A stretch of 64,000 nt of DNA, taken from NCBI RefSeq assembly GCF_001831515.1, contig NZ_KV825598.1, forward strand, positions 21,703 to 85,702, in the 5' to 3' direction. Shown here one piece after another: positions 52,378 to 60,814 of this stretch; the first letter of the stretch is position 1; each line of letters opens with the position of its first letter. The notes beneath the pieces are model-generated. The model was not told the DNA's origin, made no database searches, and worked only from the letters and a program-made list of their open reading frames with translations. This DNA is from Corynebacterium sp. HMSC074A01. Its GTDB lineage: Bacteria; Actinomycetota; Actinomycetes; Mycobacteriales; Mycobacteriaceae. Made by a program: the position numbers and the translations under genes.

Positions 52378-54942
52378 ATGAGTGATGACACTCTAGGTGG
52401 CGGCGGTTTCGACGCCATCCAGCCCATTGATATCAACGAGGAGATGCAGACCAGCTACATCGATTACGCGATGAGCGTGATCGTGGGCCGCGCGCTGCCC
52501 GAGGTGCGCGACGGCATGAAGCCGGTGCACCGCCGCGTCATTTACGCGATGTACGACGCTGGTTTCCGCCCGGAGCGCTCGTTTGTGAAGAGCGTGAAGG
52601 CCGTCGGCGAGACGATGAGTAACTACCACCCGCACGGCGACCGCGCGATCTACGACACCCTGGTGCGCATGGCGCAGCCGTGGGCGATGCGCTACCCGCT
52701 GGTACACGGGCAGGGTAACTTCGGCTCGCCGGGCAACGACGGCCCGGCCGCTATGCGTTACACGGAGTGCAAGCTCACCCCGCTGGCGATGGAGATGGTG
52801 CGCGACATCCGCGAGAACGCGGTGGATTTCTCGCCCAACTTCGACTCGAAGACCCGCGAGCCGGATGTGCTGCCCTCGCGCGTGCCGAACCTTTTGATGA
52901 ACGGCTCGAACGGCATTGCGGTCGGCATGGCCACGAACATCCCGCCACACAACTTGAACGAGTTGGCCGAGGCCATCTACTGGATCCTGGACAACCACGA
53001 CGCGGACGAGAAGACCACTCTGGATGCGGTGCTCAAGTACGTCAAGGGCCCGGATTTCCCCACCGCCGGCCTGATCGTGGGCGACAAGGGCATCAAGGAG
53101 GCCTACACCACGGGCCGCGGCTCGATCCGCATGCGCGGCGTGACCGAGATCGAGGAGGTGGGCAACCGCCAGGTCATCGTGATCACGGAGCTGCCGTACC
53201 AGGTCAACCCGGATAACTTCATCCACAACATCGCAGATCAGGTCAACGCGGGCAAGATGGCGGGCATCGCCAGCATTGACGACGAGTCTTCGGACCGCAT
53301 CGGTATGCGCATCGTGGTCAGGCTCAAGCGCGACGCCGTGCCGCGCGTGGTGCTGAACAACCTGTATAAGCACTCGCAGCTGGAGACGAACTTCTCGGCC
53401 AACATGCTCTCCATCGTCGATGGTGTGCCGCGCACCCTGCGCCTGGATCAGATGCTGCGTTACTACGTGCAGCACCAGATCGAGGTCATCGTTCGCCGCA
53501 CCCAGTACCGCTTGGACGAGGCGGAGAAGCGCGCCCACATCCTGCGCGGCCTGGTCAAGGCCCTCGACGCGTTGGACGAGGTCATCGCGCTCATTCGTCG
53601 CAGCCCGACGGTGGACGATGCGCGCCAGGGGCTCATGAAGCTTCTCGACGTCGACGAGATCCAAGCCAACGAGATCCTCGCCATGCAGCTGCGTCGCCTG
53701 GCCGCCCTGGAGCGCCAGAAGATCGTGGACGACTTGGCGGAGATCGAGCGCCAGATCGCGGACTACAAGGACATCCTGGCCAAGCCGGAGCGCCAGCGCG
53801 AGATCGTGGCGACCGAGCTCAAGGAGATCGTGGACAAGTTCGGCGACGAGCGCCGCACCCAGATCGTGGCTGCCACCGGCGACGTGACGGAGGAGGACCT
53901 GATCGCGCGCGAGAACGTCGTGGTCACCATCACCTCCACCGGCTACGCCAAGCGCACCAAGGTGGATGCGTACAAGAGCCAGAAGCGCGGCGGCAAGGGC
54001 GTGCGCGGCGCGGAGCTGAAGCAGGACGACGTGGTCAAGCACTTCTTCATCTGCTCCACGCACGATTGGATCCTCTTCTTCACCAACTTCGGCCGCGTCT
54101 ACCGCCTCAAGGCCTACGAGCTGCCGGAGGCGGGCCGCACCGCCCGCGGGCAGCACGTGGCGAACTTGCTGGAGTTCCAGCCGGAGGAGAAGATCGCCCA
54201 GATCATCCAGATCCAGTCCTACGAGGACGCGCCCTACCTGGTGCTGGCCACTCGCGACGGCCGCGTGAAGAAGTCGCGCCTGACCGACTACGAGTCGGCA
54301 CGCTCCGCAGGGCTGATCGCCATCAACCTCAACGAGGGCGACGCGCTCATTGGCGCCGCGCTGACCAACGAGGAGGACGACATCCTGCTGGTCTCCGAGC
54401 AGGGCCAGGCGATCCGCTTCGCGGCTGATGACGACCAGCTGCGTCCGATGGGCCGCGCGACCGCCGGCGTGAAGGGCATGCGCTTCCGCGACGACGACCA
54501 GCTCCTGGCCATGACGGTGGTGCAGGACGGCGAGTACCTGCTCGTGGCCACCTCCGGCGGCTACGGCAAGCGCACCGCCATTGAGGAGTACAACCAGCAG
54601 GGCCGCGGCGGCATGGGCGTGATGACGTTCAAGTACACCCCGAAGCGCGGCAAGCTGATCGGCGCGCTCGCAGTCGACGAGGAGGACCAGATCTTCGCCA
54701 TCACCTCCGCCGGCGGCGTGATCCGCACCGAGGTCAACCAGATCCGGCCGTCCTCGCGCGCGACCATGGGTGTGCGCCTGGTGGATCTTGCCGACGATGT
54801 CGAGCTCCTGGCTATCGACGTCAACGTCGAGGACTCCGGCGAGGAGGAGGCCACTGCAGTGGCGAAGGGTGAGAAGACCCTTGAGGAGGCGCAGGAGGCG
54901 ACGCAGTCGTCGATAAGCGGTGGCCCCGAGGGTGAGGAGTAA
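52378..54942 (+). CDS. gyrA: DNA gyrase subunit A
   Basis: This encodes 854 residues. The catalytic Tyr128 lies in AAMRYTE, followed by the breakage-reunion domain and a C-terminal beta-pinwheel with the GyrA box QKRGGKG. In the quinolone-resistance region the sequence is [10 protein letters not shown] (residues 84-93). The position equivalent to E. coli Ser83 is Arg89 (codon CGC, 52642-52644), and the Asp87 equivalent is Asp93. Ser at that position is usual in corynebacteria, so this may be a resistance substitution. The acidic tail carries one GCTTATCGACG word (54908). It is separated from gyrB by a 3.3-kb insert. Confidence 0.97.
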   Translation: MSDDTLGGGGFDAIQPIDINEEMQTSYIDYAMSVIVGRALPEVRDGMKPVHRRVIYAMYDAGFRPERSFVKSVKAVGETMSNYHPHGDRAIYDTLVRMAQPWAMRYPLVHGQGNFGSPGNDGPAAMRYTECKLTPLAMEMVRDIRENAVDFSPNFDSKTREPDVLPSRVPNLLMNGSNGIAVGMATNIPPHNLNELAEAIYWILDNHDADEKTTLDAVLKYVKGPDFPTAGLIVGDKGIKEAYTTGRGSIRMRGVTEIEEVGNRQVIVITELPYQVNPDNFIHNIADQVNAGKMAGIASIDDESSDRIGMRIVVRLKRDAVPRVVLNNLYKHSQLETNFSANMLSIVDGVPRTLRLDQMLRYYVQHQIEVIVRRTQYRLDEAEKRAHILRGLVKALDALDEVIALIRRSPTVDDARQGLMKLLDVDEIQANEILAMQLRRLAALERQKIVDDLAEIERQIADYKDILAKPERQREIVATELKEIVDKFGDERRTQIVAATGDVTEEDLIARENVVVTITSTGYAKRTKVDAYKSQKRGGKGVRGAELKQDDVVKHFFICSTHDWILFFTNFGRVYRLKAYELPEAGRTARGQHVANLLEFQPEEKIAQIIQIQSYEDAPYLVLATRDGRVKKSRLTDYESARSAGLIAINLNEGDALIGAALTNEEDDILLVSEQGQAIRFAADDDQLRPMGRATAGVKGMRFRDDDQLLAMTVVQDGEYLLVATSGGYGKRTAIEEYNQQGRGGMGVMTFKYTPKRGKLIGALAVDEEDQIFAITSAGGVIRTEVNQIRPSSRATMGVRLVDLADDVELLAIDVNVEDSGEEEATAVAKGEKTLEEAQEATQSSISGGPEGEE

Positions 54943-54945
54943 GCG

Positions 54946-55290
54946 ATGGCCGCACGGAAGGTAACCATCCGTAACATCGGCGCGAGCTCGATGTTCAAGG
55001 TGGCGACGATCCTGGCGCTCATCGGGTTCGTGGCGTGGATGATCGGCGTGACCATCGTCTACTTCGGCCTGGAGCAGGCCGGGGTGATCGACTCGGTGAA
55101 CTCGCTCATCGGCGGCGTCGGCGGCGACCAGGTCATCGATATGAAGGTCTGCCTGTCAGCCGCCGGCCTGCTGGGCCTGATCGGCGTGGTGTTTACCGCC
55201 ATCATGGCGCCGCTGACCGTGGTGATTTACAACAGCATCGCTGATCTTGTAGGCGGCGTCAGCTTCACTATGTCCAACCGCGCAAAGTAG
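54946..55290 (+). CDS. DUF3566 transmembrane protein (Rv0007-like)
   Basis: This encodes 114 residues with two membrane segments (FKVATILALIGFVAWMIGVTIVYF and LLGLIGVVFTAIMAPLTVVIYNSI). The N-terminal basic KVTIRNIGASSMFKV and the fold match the DUF3566 family located directly downstream of gyrA in actinobacteria. Mycobacterial homologues have a longer cytoplasmic N-terminus. Function unknown. It starts three bases after gyrA and is co-transcribed. Confidence 0.85.
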   Translation: MAARKVTIRNIGASSMFKVATILALIGFVAWMIGVTIVYFGLEQAGVIDSVNSLIGGVGGDQVIDMKVCLSAAGLLGLIGVVFTAIMAPLTVVIYNSIADLVGGVSFTMSNRAK

Positions 55291-55301
55291 GGCTAAGGGG
55301 T

Positions 55302-55314
55302 GCTTATCGACGCC
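55302..55314 (+). repeat. Intergenic copy of the GCTTATCGACGCC word
   Basis: This is the only one of twelve copies in the window that lies outside a coding region. The other cores start at 9295(-), 11791(-), 16240(+), 27589(-), 30886(+), 37827(+), 45725(+), 46379(-), 50444(-), 51284(+) and 54908(-). See the corresponding finding. Confidence 0.7.
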
Positions 55315-55395
55315 ACGTTGCAGGTGCCGATACGCACCCTGACCTGGCGATTTGGTGGTTATGGCAATGGTGCGTAATATTCTTATCCGTTGCCA

Positions 55396-55469
55396 GGGCC
55401 TATAGCTCAGTCGGTTAGAGCGCATCGCTGATAACGATGAGGTCGCAAGTTCGATTCTTGCTAGGCCCA
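55396..55469 (+). tRNA. ileT: tRNA-Ile (GAT anticodon)
   Basis: A cloverleaf is readable: acceptor GGGCCTA/TAGGCCC, D-arm AGCTCAGTCGGTTAGAGC, anticodon arm CATCG-CTGATAA-CGATG with anticodon GAT, and TPsiC GTTCGATTC. CCA is not encoded. The position after gyrA-DUF3566 is conserved in actinobacteria. Confidence 0.97.
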
Positions 55470-55501
55470 CGGAGACACTAGTAATATAGCGTCTCGGCAA
55501 T

Positions 55502-55574
55502 GGGGCATTAGCTCAGTTGGTAGAGCACCTGCTTTGCAAGCAGGATGTCAGGAGTTCGATTCTCCTATGCTCCA
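55502..55574 (+). tRNA. alaT: tRNA-Ala (TGC anticodon)
   Basis: Acceptor GGGGCAT/ATGCTCC, anticodon arm CCTGC-TTTGCAA-GCAGG with anticodon TGC, TPsiC GTTCGATTC. It lies 32 bp after tRNA-Ile and is co-transcribed. CCA is not encoded. Confidence 0.97.
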
Positions 55575-55585
55575 CAGTGTGGGAT

Positions 55586-55622
55586 AACCCCCGCGCCGTC
55601 ACAGACACGGTGCGGGGGTTGT
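55586..55622 (+). terminator. Terminator of the tRNA pair
   Basis: AACCCCCGC-GCCGT / ACGGT-GCGGGGGTT stem with a short loop and TTGTTG tail, 11 bp after tRNA-Ala. Confidence 0.75.
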
Positions 55623-55719
55623 TGCGTTGCGTGCTTAGCTAGCGTGGAGAGCTGGTTTTCTGTGCTGATTTTAAGTTTTTTGCACGCATACCCCCTTTTC
55701 TGAGTGACTAATACGAAAA

Positions 55720-55735
55720 TGTGGCACATATCACT
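55720..55735. promoter_or_regulatory. GlxR (CRP-like) binding site candidate, copy 1
   Basis: TGTGGCACATATCACT fits the CRP/GlxR consensus TGTGA-N6-TCACA with two end deviations. The 15-bp core TGTGGCACATATCAC is retained upstream of the second surface-protein gene (60533-60548). It lies about 250 bp before the start codon. Confidence 0.5.
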
Positions 55736-55813
55736 CAAACATTTTTGGGTTTTTGTCAGGTTGAAAAGGCCAAGGTCAGCGCCTTTGTCGACTGGCTTAG
55801 GTCCGCCTGTGCG

Positions 55814-56001
55814 CGTTGTAATGCGGTTTTTCCGCACACCTTGGGGATGGTGGACTACTTTCCACGAAACGGTTGTGATTGAATGAAACTCTGTCAGTGT
55901 GTAGATCCGTGTTCAGGAGATCTCCAGGCTGCTTCGATTATCTCCGACAAGTTTTAAGGATTGGGCCGTTGCAAAACGCAAATCTAAAGAAGCGCATTAT
56001 G
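55814..56001 (+). repeat. 188-bp leader, identical to 60627-60814
   Basis: Every base matches the second copy at an offset of 4813. It covers the untranslated leader and the first eleven codons of the surface-protein gene. It contains two small hairpins (TGCGG-TTTTT-CCGCA and GTGGA-CTACTT-TCCAC), a GGAGATCTCC palindrome and a 24-codon upstream ORF. Sequence just 5' of it is only partly similar. Confidence 0.9.
55883..55957 (+). CDS. Candidate 24-aa cysteine-containing upstream ORF (copy 1)
   Basis: ATG 55883 opens a 24-codon frame starting MKLCQCVDPC with three cysteines. Its stop codon TAA (55955-55957) overlaps the TAAGGA ribosome-binding site of the surface-protein gene, an arrangement that would couple translation. 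No good ribosome-binding site precedes the ATG, so translation is uncertain. Identical in the second leader. Confidence 0.35.
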   Translation: MKLCQCVDPCSGDLQAASIISDKF

Positions 56002-59000
56002 TCTGCGCTCATTTCCACCGCTGTCGTCGCGAGCGGTGCAGTTGCTATCACCCCGGCTGCTCAGGCAGACGAGAAGGTGACGAAGGTGTACTCCCAGCTC
56101 GCGGGCGATGAGCTGCAGGACGCCGTGGACTTTAACATCAAGCAGCAGATCTCCAAGCACGTTGGTGAGTCTGCGCAGATGGTTTACGCCACCAATTACG
56201 GCCCGGGCTGGTGCATTGATATTGCGCAGCCGGCACCCCGTTACGATTCTCAGTACGAGGTGCGCAAGCTTGACGGTATGTCCGGCCTGGTGGGTTACAA
56301 CAAGGTTGATGGCGGCACGCTGAAGATTGACCCGGACGTGCAGAAGGCTGCTGTCGCCGGTACCAAGCGGATGCTGACCGAGTACAACAACGGCAACTAC
56401 GCAGAGGTCAAGCGCATCAACTACGCGCTGCAGGCCCTGCTGTCCAACCACAAGGAGACCCTTGACCTGGTCCGTGGCCAGATCCGCCGCGAGGTCGCGG
56501 GCTCCGGCATGCCGATGATCACGGCCGCCGAGTTCACCCAGTGGACCGGTTTTGAGATCAAGGCCAACTTTGGCAACCAGCTCGGCCAGTCCCGTTACTA
56601 CCTGGCCAAGTCGGACTCTTTTGACAAGGTCACGTCCAACGTGGAGCAGGGTGAGTACGTCACCATCCTGATGCCGAAGAACTACAACCTCAGCGACAAG
56701 ATCGGCGATGAGGGCACCACCCAGCGCATCATCACCATCGCGCAGCCGGGCCTGAAGGGTTTCAACCCGCGTCCGGGCGGCCCGAACGTCTCCGTGGAGA
56801 CCGTGACGGTGACCAAGCCGGCGGAGGCGGTCACGACGGTGACGAGCACCATCCCGGGTAAGACCGTGACCAAGACGGTGCAGGCCGAGGGCCCGACCGA
56901 GACGGCACACGTGACCGAGCGCCCCGAGCGCACGGTGACCAAGTACGTGCAGCCGGTCCACGAGCGCACGGAGACCGTCCGCGCGACCCGCACCGACGTC
57001 AAGGACGTCACCCCGACGGTGACCAAGACCGTGGTCAAGCGCGACAGCACCGAGACGGTGACCTCGACCGTGACCGAGGCTCCGGAGACCATCGTGGTGG
57101 AGGAGCGCGAGCCGGATACCACCACCACGGTGTACAAGGGCGCCGAAGCCACCGTCACCGAGACGGATGCACCCGACACCGTCACCAGCACCAAGACTGC
57201 TGAGCCGAAGACGGTCACGCAGACCTCCACGCTCGCACCGAGCACCGTGGTGAAGACCGTGACCGCTGCGCCGGAGGCAACGGTGACCACCACGGTGGAG
57301 AACATCACGCACGAGACCATCGAGAGCACGCGCGTTGTTGAGCGCTACTTCCGCAAGTACGAGTACGCCTTCGACTTCTCCCAGAAGAAGGACGAGCGCC
57401 ACATCGAGGTGGAGAAGCTCGGCGATTGGAAGATCGACTTCATCGACGACTCCAACGGCCTGGTCAAGGTCACCAAGTCCAAGGACGGCAAGGGTCTTGA
57501 TATCAAGCCGATCAAGGAGGGTGAGGGCGACGTCCGCATCGTGATCGTGGATGGCGAGGGCAACCGCCACGAATACACCATCCACGTGATCAACAAGGCG
57601 CAGAAGGAGATCACGGAGAAGGACGTTGTGGTGAACAACCACTTCTTCAACATCACCGTCGCTGGCGCGTCCCAGGAGATCGAGATCCCGAAGGGCTGGA
57701 CCTACGAGATCGAGGAGGGTGGCGCGTACATCACCACCGAGGAGAAGGACGGCAAGATCGTCGTCACTCCGAACGAGGGTGTCATCAGCGCTACCGCGAA
57801 GATCACGGTGCACGAGCCGGGCGAGCGTCCGCGCAACGAGAACAACTACATCTTCAACATTGCGCCGGACAGCAAGTTTGATAAGCACCGCGTGATTGGT
57901 AACTCCAACGCCTACAAGCTGGAGATCGAGGACGCGCAGGGCGAGCCGACCGTCATCCAGGGCGAGGACATCGTTGCGTCCCTGGAAAAGAATGAGCAGG
58001 GCGTGTGGGTCCTGACGCCGAAGTCGGACAAGACCGGCAAGGTCGTTGTCTCCATCAAGGATTCGCAAGGCAACACCCACCAGTTCACCCTCGACGTCCG
58101 CCAGGGCACCAACGTGCTCGTGGACGTGGTGACCAAGTCTGTGACCGTTGGCAGCGTGATCGGGATCGAAGCCGACGGTGGCTACGAGCTGGACTTCAAG
58201 CAGGGCGAGGAGATCGCCGACTGGAAGAAGGACAACGGCAAGTTCATCATCACGCCGACTGGCGAGGGCGTCATCGTGGCAAACCTCTTCCAGAAGGTTG
58301 ACGGTGAGCGCGTCCTCGTGGGCACCTACACCATTATCGCTACTCCTGCGGGTGCGAAGGTGGAGACCCAGGAGGTCAGCCACGAGATCAAGAACCGCCA
58401 GACGGTCGACATCACCAAGGGCGAGGACGACCACAAGATTGTTGTCACCGAGGGCAAGGATAACGTCACGGTGGCTGAGGTGGAGAAGGACGGCAAGACC
58501 GTTACCCGCCTGATGCCGGACAAGGACTTCACCGGCACGATTGTCGTGGAGGAGCAGCGCGGCGACGATGTGGTCGTTCGCTACACCATCAACGTTGTCG
58601 AGAGCGAGGTTGACGAGACAACTCAGCCCGTTAACGAAGACTCCAAGGTGATCGTCAACCGCAACAACGACCTGCAGCGCCTTGTCGTTGTCGAGGGCGA
58701 GAACCTGCTCAAGAACGCCCCGAAGGACGACCAGAAGCAGTTCATTCCGGAGTTCGTCGACGGTGCCGAGGGCACAGTCGTCATCGAACTGCAGAACTCC
58801 CGTGATCTGCCGATCCAGCGCTGGATCCTGAACCTCACGCCGAAGAAGCCGTCCGAGTTCACCTACAAGATCACGGACCGCTCCGAGGTCAAGCTCACGG
58901 CTCCGGAGAACGCGTCCTACAAGATCGTTGAGGGCCAGGACCTGATCAAGGTCGAGCGCAACGGCAACGACATCGTTGTCAACCCGAACAAGGGTGTCAA

Positions 59001-60378
59001 GGGTACTGCTGTTGTCGAGGTCACCAACGGTGCGCAGAAGACCCGTTACGTGCTTGTCATCGACCCGATTGGTGGCGGCGCAAACGGCGACGGTACTACT
59101 GGCGAGAGCACCTTCAAGGTCTCCGAGCTGGGCAACTTCACCGTGACCGTGCGCAACGAGAACACCTACGAGGTAGTTAAGGGCAATGAGTACGTCACCG
59201 TCGTTGACAAGGACGGCAAGTGGATTCTCACCCCGAAGGAGGACACCTCCGGTAACTTCGTCACCGTCATTGAGAAGACCAAGACCGGTGTTGTGGTCAA
59301 CCGCCACATCATTGAGATCACCGAGCAGGGGCGCAAGCTCAACTTCACCGAGGTGCGCAAGAAGGTCGAGCCGAAGATAGACAGCTGGGAGACCCCGGGT
59401 AAGGGCAACACCCTGCACATCGTGCGCGGCTACGACCTGATTGAGAACCCGGAGCCGGACGAGCACGGCAGGTTCAACCTCAAGCCGATCCCGGGTTCCA
59501 CCGGCTCCATCGTTATCGAGGAGCGCGACAACAACGGCAACCCGATCCGCATCATCGAAGGGGAGATCCCAGAGACCTCCGGTGGTTCGTCCATCGAGCC
59601 GCCGAAGATCTCCTACGAGAAGAACAACGGCTCGATCACCATCATCGTTGATGGCAAGGGCGGCTTCGGCATCGAGGCCTGCCTTGACAAGAACCCGCCG
59701 AAGAACGCGAAGGATTGCAAGAACCTCAAGCCGATTGATGAGAAGTACATCAAGGACAACGGCAACGGGAGCTACACCATCGAAAACGGTGGCATCCCTG
59801 ACGGCACCACCGCGCTGGTGATCACCCCGACCGGCAACGGCATTGTGGACAACAACAACCGTGTGATCGTGGACATCACCATCGACAATCAGGGCTCTGG
59901 TGCTGGCAATGTGAACGTTGGTTCGTCTGACCCGAAGTGCATTGCTTCGTTGGTTGGTCTGGCTTCGCCGTTGCTGCTGCTGATTCCGCTGGGCATTTTG
60001 TCCCAGGTGCATATCCCGGGTCTGGAGGGTGTGCGTGGTCAGCTCAATGCTGCGATCAAGGACGCTAATGACCGTATCCAGCAGGGTCTGGGTATCTACG
60101 ATCATGATCGTGCTCAGCGTGCTGCAGGTGTGCAGGGTGCGTTCGCGATCGAGAATTCGCAGATGATTGGTATGGCTGCTGGTGCGCTTGGCGTGATCAC
60201 TGCTGGCCTGCTGATTGGCGACGCGGTATTGCGTGCTTGCGGCCAGCAGGAGGCAACGTCCTCCTACCAGCTGGGCAAGGCTACCGATAACGAGACGTTG
60301 ATGTACGGCTCGTCCGGTAAGCCTGCTGAGTCCGAGGCTGCGAAGCCGGAGGATGAGAAGGCTGCTGACGAGAAGTAG
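55969..60378 (+). CDS. Giant cell-surface protein with Thr-rich stalk and beta-repeat domains
   Basis: This encodes about 1469 residues from TTG 55969 (TAAGGA eight bases upstream). The start keeps the LKKR basic region of the signal peptide, with cleavage near AQA-DEK (residue 33). Residues about 35-270 form a globular head with a lone cysteine, Cys82, in PGWCID. Residues about 274-450 are a TVT/TVTK-rich stalk. From about 455 to 1310 follow beta-repeats of 80-90 residues, marked by recurring IVVTP, WVLTP and FTL-type strands. The end holds PKCIASL, a membrane segment with IPLGILSQVHIPG (about 1326-1350), a second one (about 1399-1425) and an acidic tail. No LPxTG motif. Probably an adhesin. 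Confidence 0.85.
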   Translation: MQNANLKKRIMSALISTAVVASGAVAITPAAQADEKVTKVYSQLAGDELQDAVDFNIKQQISKHVGESAQMVYATNYGPGWCIDIAQPAPRYDSQYEVRKLDGMSGLVGYNKVDGGTLKIDPDVQKAAVAGTKRMLTEYNNGNYAEVKRINYALQALLSNHKETLDLVRGQIRREVAGSGMPMITAAEFTQWTGFEIKANFGNQLGQSRYYLAKSDSFDKVTSNVEQGEYVTILMPKNYNLSDKIGDEGTTQRIITIAQPGLKGFNPRPGGPNVSVETVTVTKPAEAVTTVTSTIPGKTVTKTVQAEGPTETAHVTERPERTVTKYVQPVHERTETVRATRTDVKDVTPTVTKTVVKRDSTETVTSTVTEAPETIVVEEREPDTTTTVYKGAEATVTETDAPDTVTSTKTAEPKTVTQTSTLAPSTVVKTVTAAPEATVTTTVENITHETIESTRVVERYFRKYEYAFDFSQKKDERHIEVEKLGDWKIDFIDDSNGLVKVTKSKDGKGLDIKPIKEGEGDVRIVIVDGEGNRHEYTIHVINKAQKEITEKDVVVNNHFFNITVAGASQEIEIPKGWTYEIEEGGAYITTEEKDGKIVVTPNEGVISATAKITVHEPGERPRNENNYIFNIAPDSKFDKHRVIGNSNAYKLEIEDAQGEPTVIQGEDIVASLEKNEQGVWVLTPKSDKTGKVVVSIKDSQGNTHQFTLDVRQGTNVLVDVVTKSVTVGSVIGIEADGGYELDFKQGEEIADWKKDNGKFIITPTGEGVIVANLFQKVDGERVLVGTYTIIATPAGAKVETQEVSHEIKNRQTVDITKGEDDHKIVVTEGKDNVTVAEVEKDGKTVTRLMPDKDFTGTIVVEEQRGDDVVVRYTINVVESEVDETTQPVNEDSKVIVNRNNDLQRLVVVEGENLLKNAPKDDQKQFIPEFVDGAEGTVVIELQNSRDLPIQRWILNLTPKKPSEFTYKITDRSEVKLTAPENASYKIVEGQDLIKVERNGNDIVVNPNKGVKGTAVVEVTNGAQKTRYVLVIDPIGGGANGDGTTGESTFKVSELGNFTVTVRNENTYEVVKGNEYVTVVDKDGKWILTPKEDTSGNFVTVIEKTKTGVVVNRHIIEITEQGRKLNFTEVRKKVEPKIDSWETPGKGNTLHIVRGYDLIENPEPDEHGRFNLKPIPGSTGSIVIEERDNNGNPIRIIEGEIPETSGGSSIEPPKISYEKNNGSITIIVDGKGGFGIEACLDKNPPKNAKDCKNLKPIDEKYIKDNGNGSYTIENGGIPDGTTALVITPTGNGIVDNNNRVIVDITIDNQGSGAGNVNVGSSDPKCIASLVGLASPLLLLIPLGILSQVHIPGLEGVRGQLNAAIKDANDRIQQGLGIYDHDRAQRAAGVQGAFAIENSQMIGMAAGALGVITAGLLIGDAVLRACGQQEATSSYQLGKATDNETLMYGSSGKPAESEAAKPEDEKAADEK

Positions 60379-60394
60379 TCTCTAACGCCTTAAG

Positions 60395-60437
60395 AAAGCC
60401 GCTTGTGAGGGTCGAAAGCCCACACAAGCGGCTTTCC
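60395..60437 (+). terminator. Terminator of surface-protein gene 1
   Basis: A 13-bp perfect stem (AAAGCCGCTTGTG / CACAAGCGGCTTT) 17 bp after the stop. The A-run before and T-run inside the stem end support termination. Confidence 0.75.
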
Positions 60438-60532
60438 GCATGCGTGCGTACGATCTGAGGTTCAACAAATTTCTGTGCTGATTCTAAGTTTTTATGCGCC
60501 AAATCCCCTTTTCTAGGTGAAAAACGGAAAAA

Positions 60533-60548
60533 TGTGGCACATATCACG
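60533..60548. promoter_or_regulatory. GlxR (CRP-like) binding site candidate, copy 2
   Basis: TGTGGCACATATCACG; the core is preserved relative to 55720-55735, at the same distance (about 250 bp) from the downstream start codon. Confidence 0.5.
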
Positions 60549-60626
60549 ATAAGATTTTTGGGTTTTTGTCAGGTTGTAAAAGGCAAGGTCAACGGGGTGG
60601 ACCCGAAGCTTGTGAGCGCCTGTGCC

Positions 60627-60814
60627 CGTTGTAATGCGGTTTTTCCGCACACCTTGGGGATGGTGGACTACTTTCCACGAAACGGTTGTGATTGAATGAA
60701 ACTCTGTCAGTGTGTAGATCCGTGTTCAGGAGATCTCCAGGCTGCTTCGATTATCTCCGACAAGTTTTAAGGATTGGGCCGTTGCAAAACGCAAATCTAA
60801 AGAAGCGCATTATG
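60627..60814 (+). repeat. 188-bp leader, second copy
   Basis: Identical to 55814-56001. Coding sequences diverge immediately after the ATG at its 3' end (TCTGCGCTC against GCCGCGCTT). Confidence 0.9.
60696..60770 (+). CDS. Candidate 24-aa cysteine-containing upstream ORF (copy 2)
   Basis: Same sequence as 55883-55957, with its TAA overlapping the TAAGGA ribosome-binding site of the second surface gene. Exact repetition does not by itself prove translation, because the whole leader is identical. Confidence 0.35.
   Translation: MKLCQCVDPCSGDLQAASIISDKF

Noticed and set aside
55396..55574. tRNA genes as integration site of an island carrying the surface proteins
   Set aside because: No integrase and no duplicated tRNA 3' end found downstream within the window.
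55879..55968. Extension of the surface protein to a TTG at 55879
   Set aside because: It would add thirty residues before the signal peptide and has no ribosome-binding site, whereas TTG 55969 has TAAGGA eight bases upstream.
55984..60105. Long open frame on the minus strand opposite surface protein 1 (over 1300 codons)
   Set aside because: It mirrors the GC-rich third positions of the plus-strand gene, is rich in Asp/Leu/Val typical of antisense frames and has no family pattern or ribosome-binding site.
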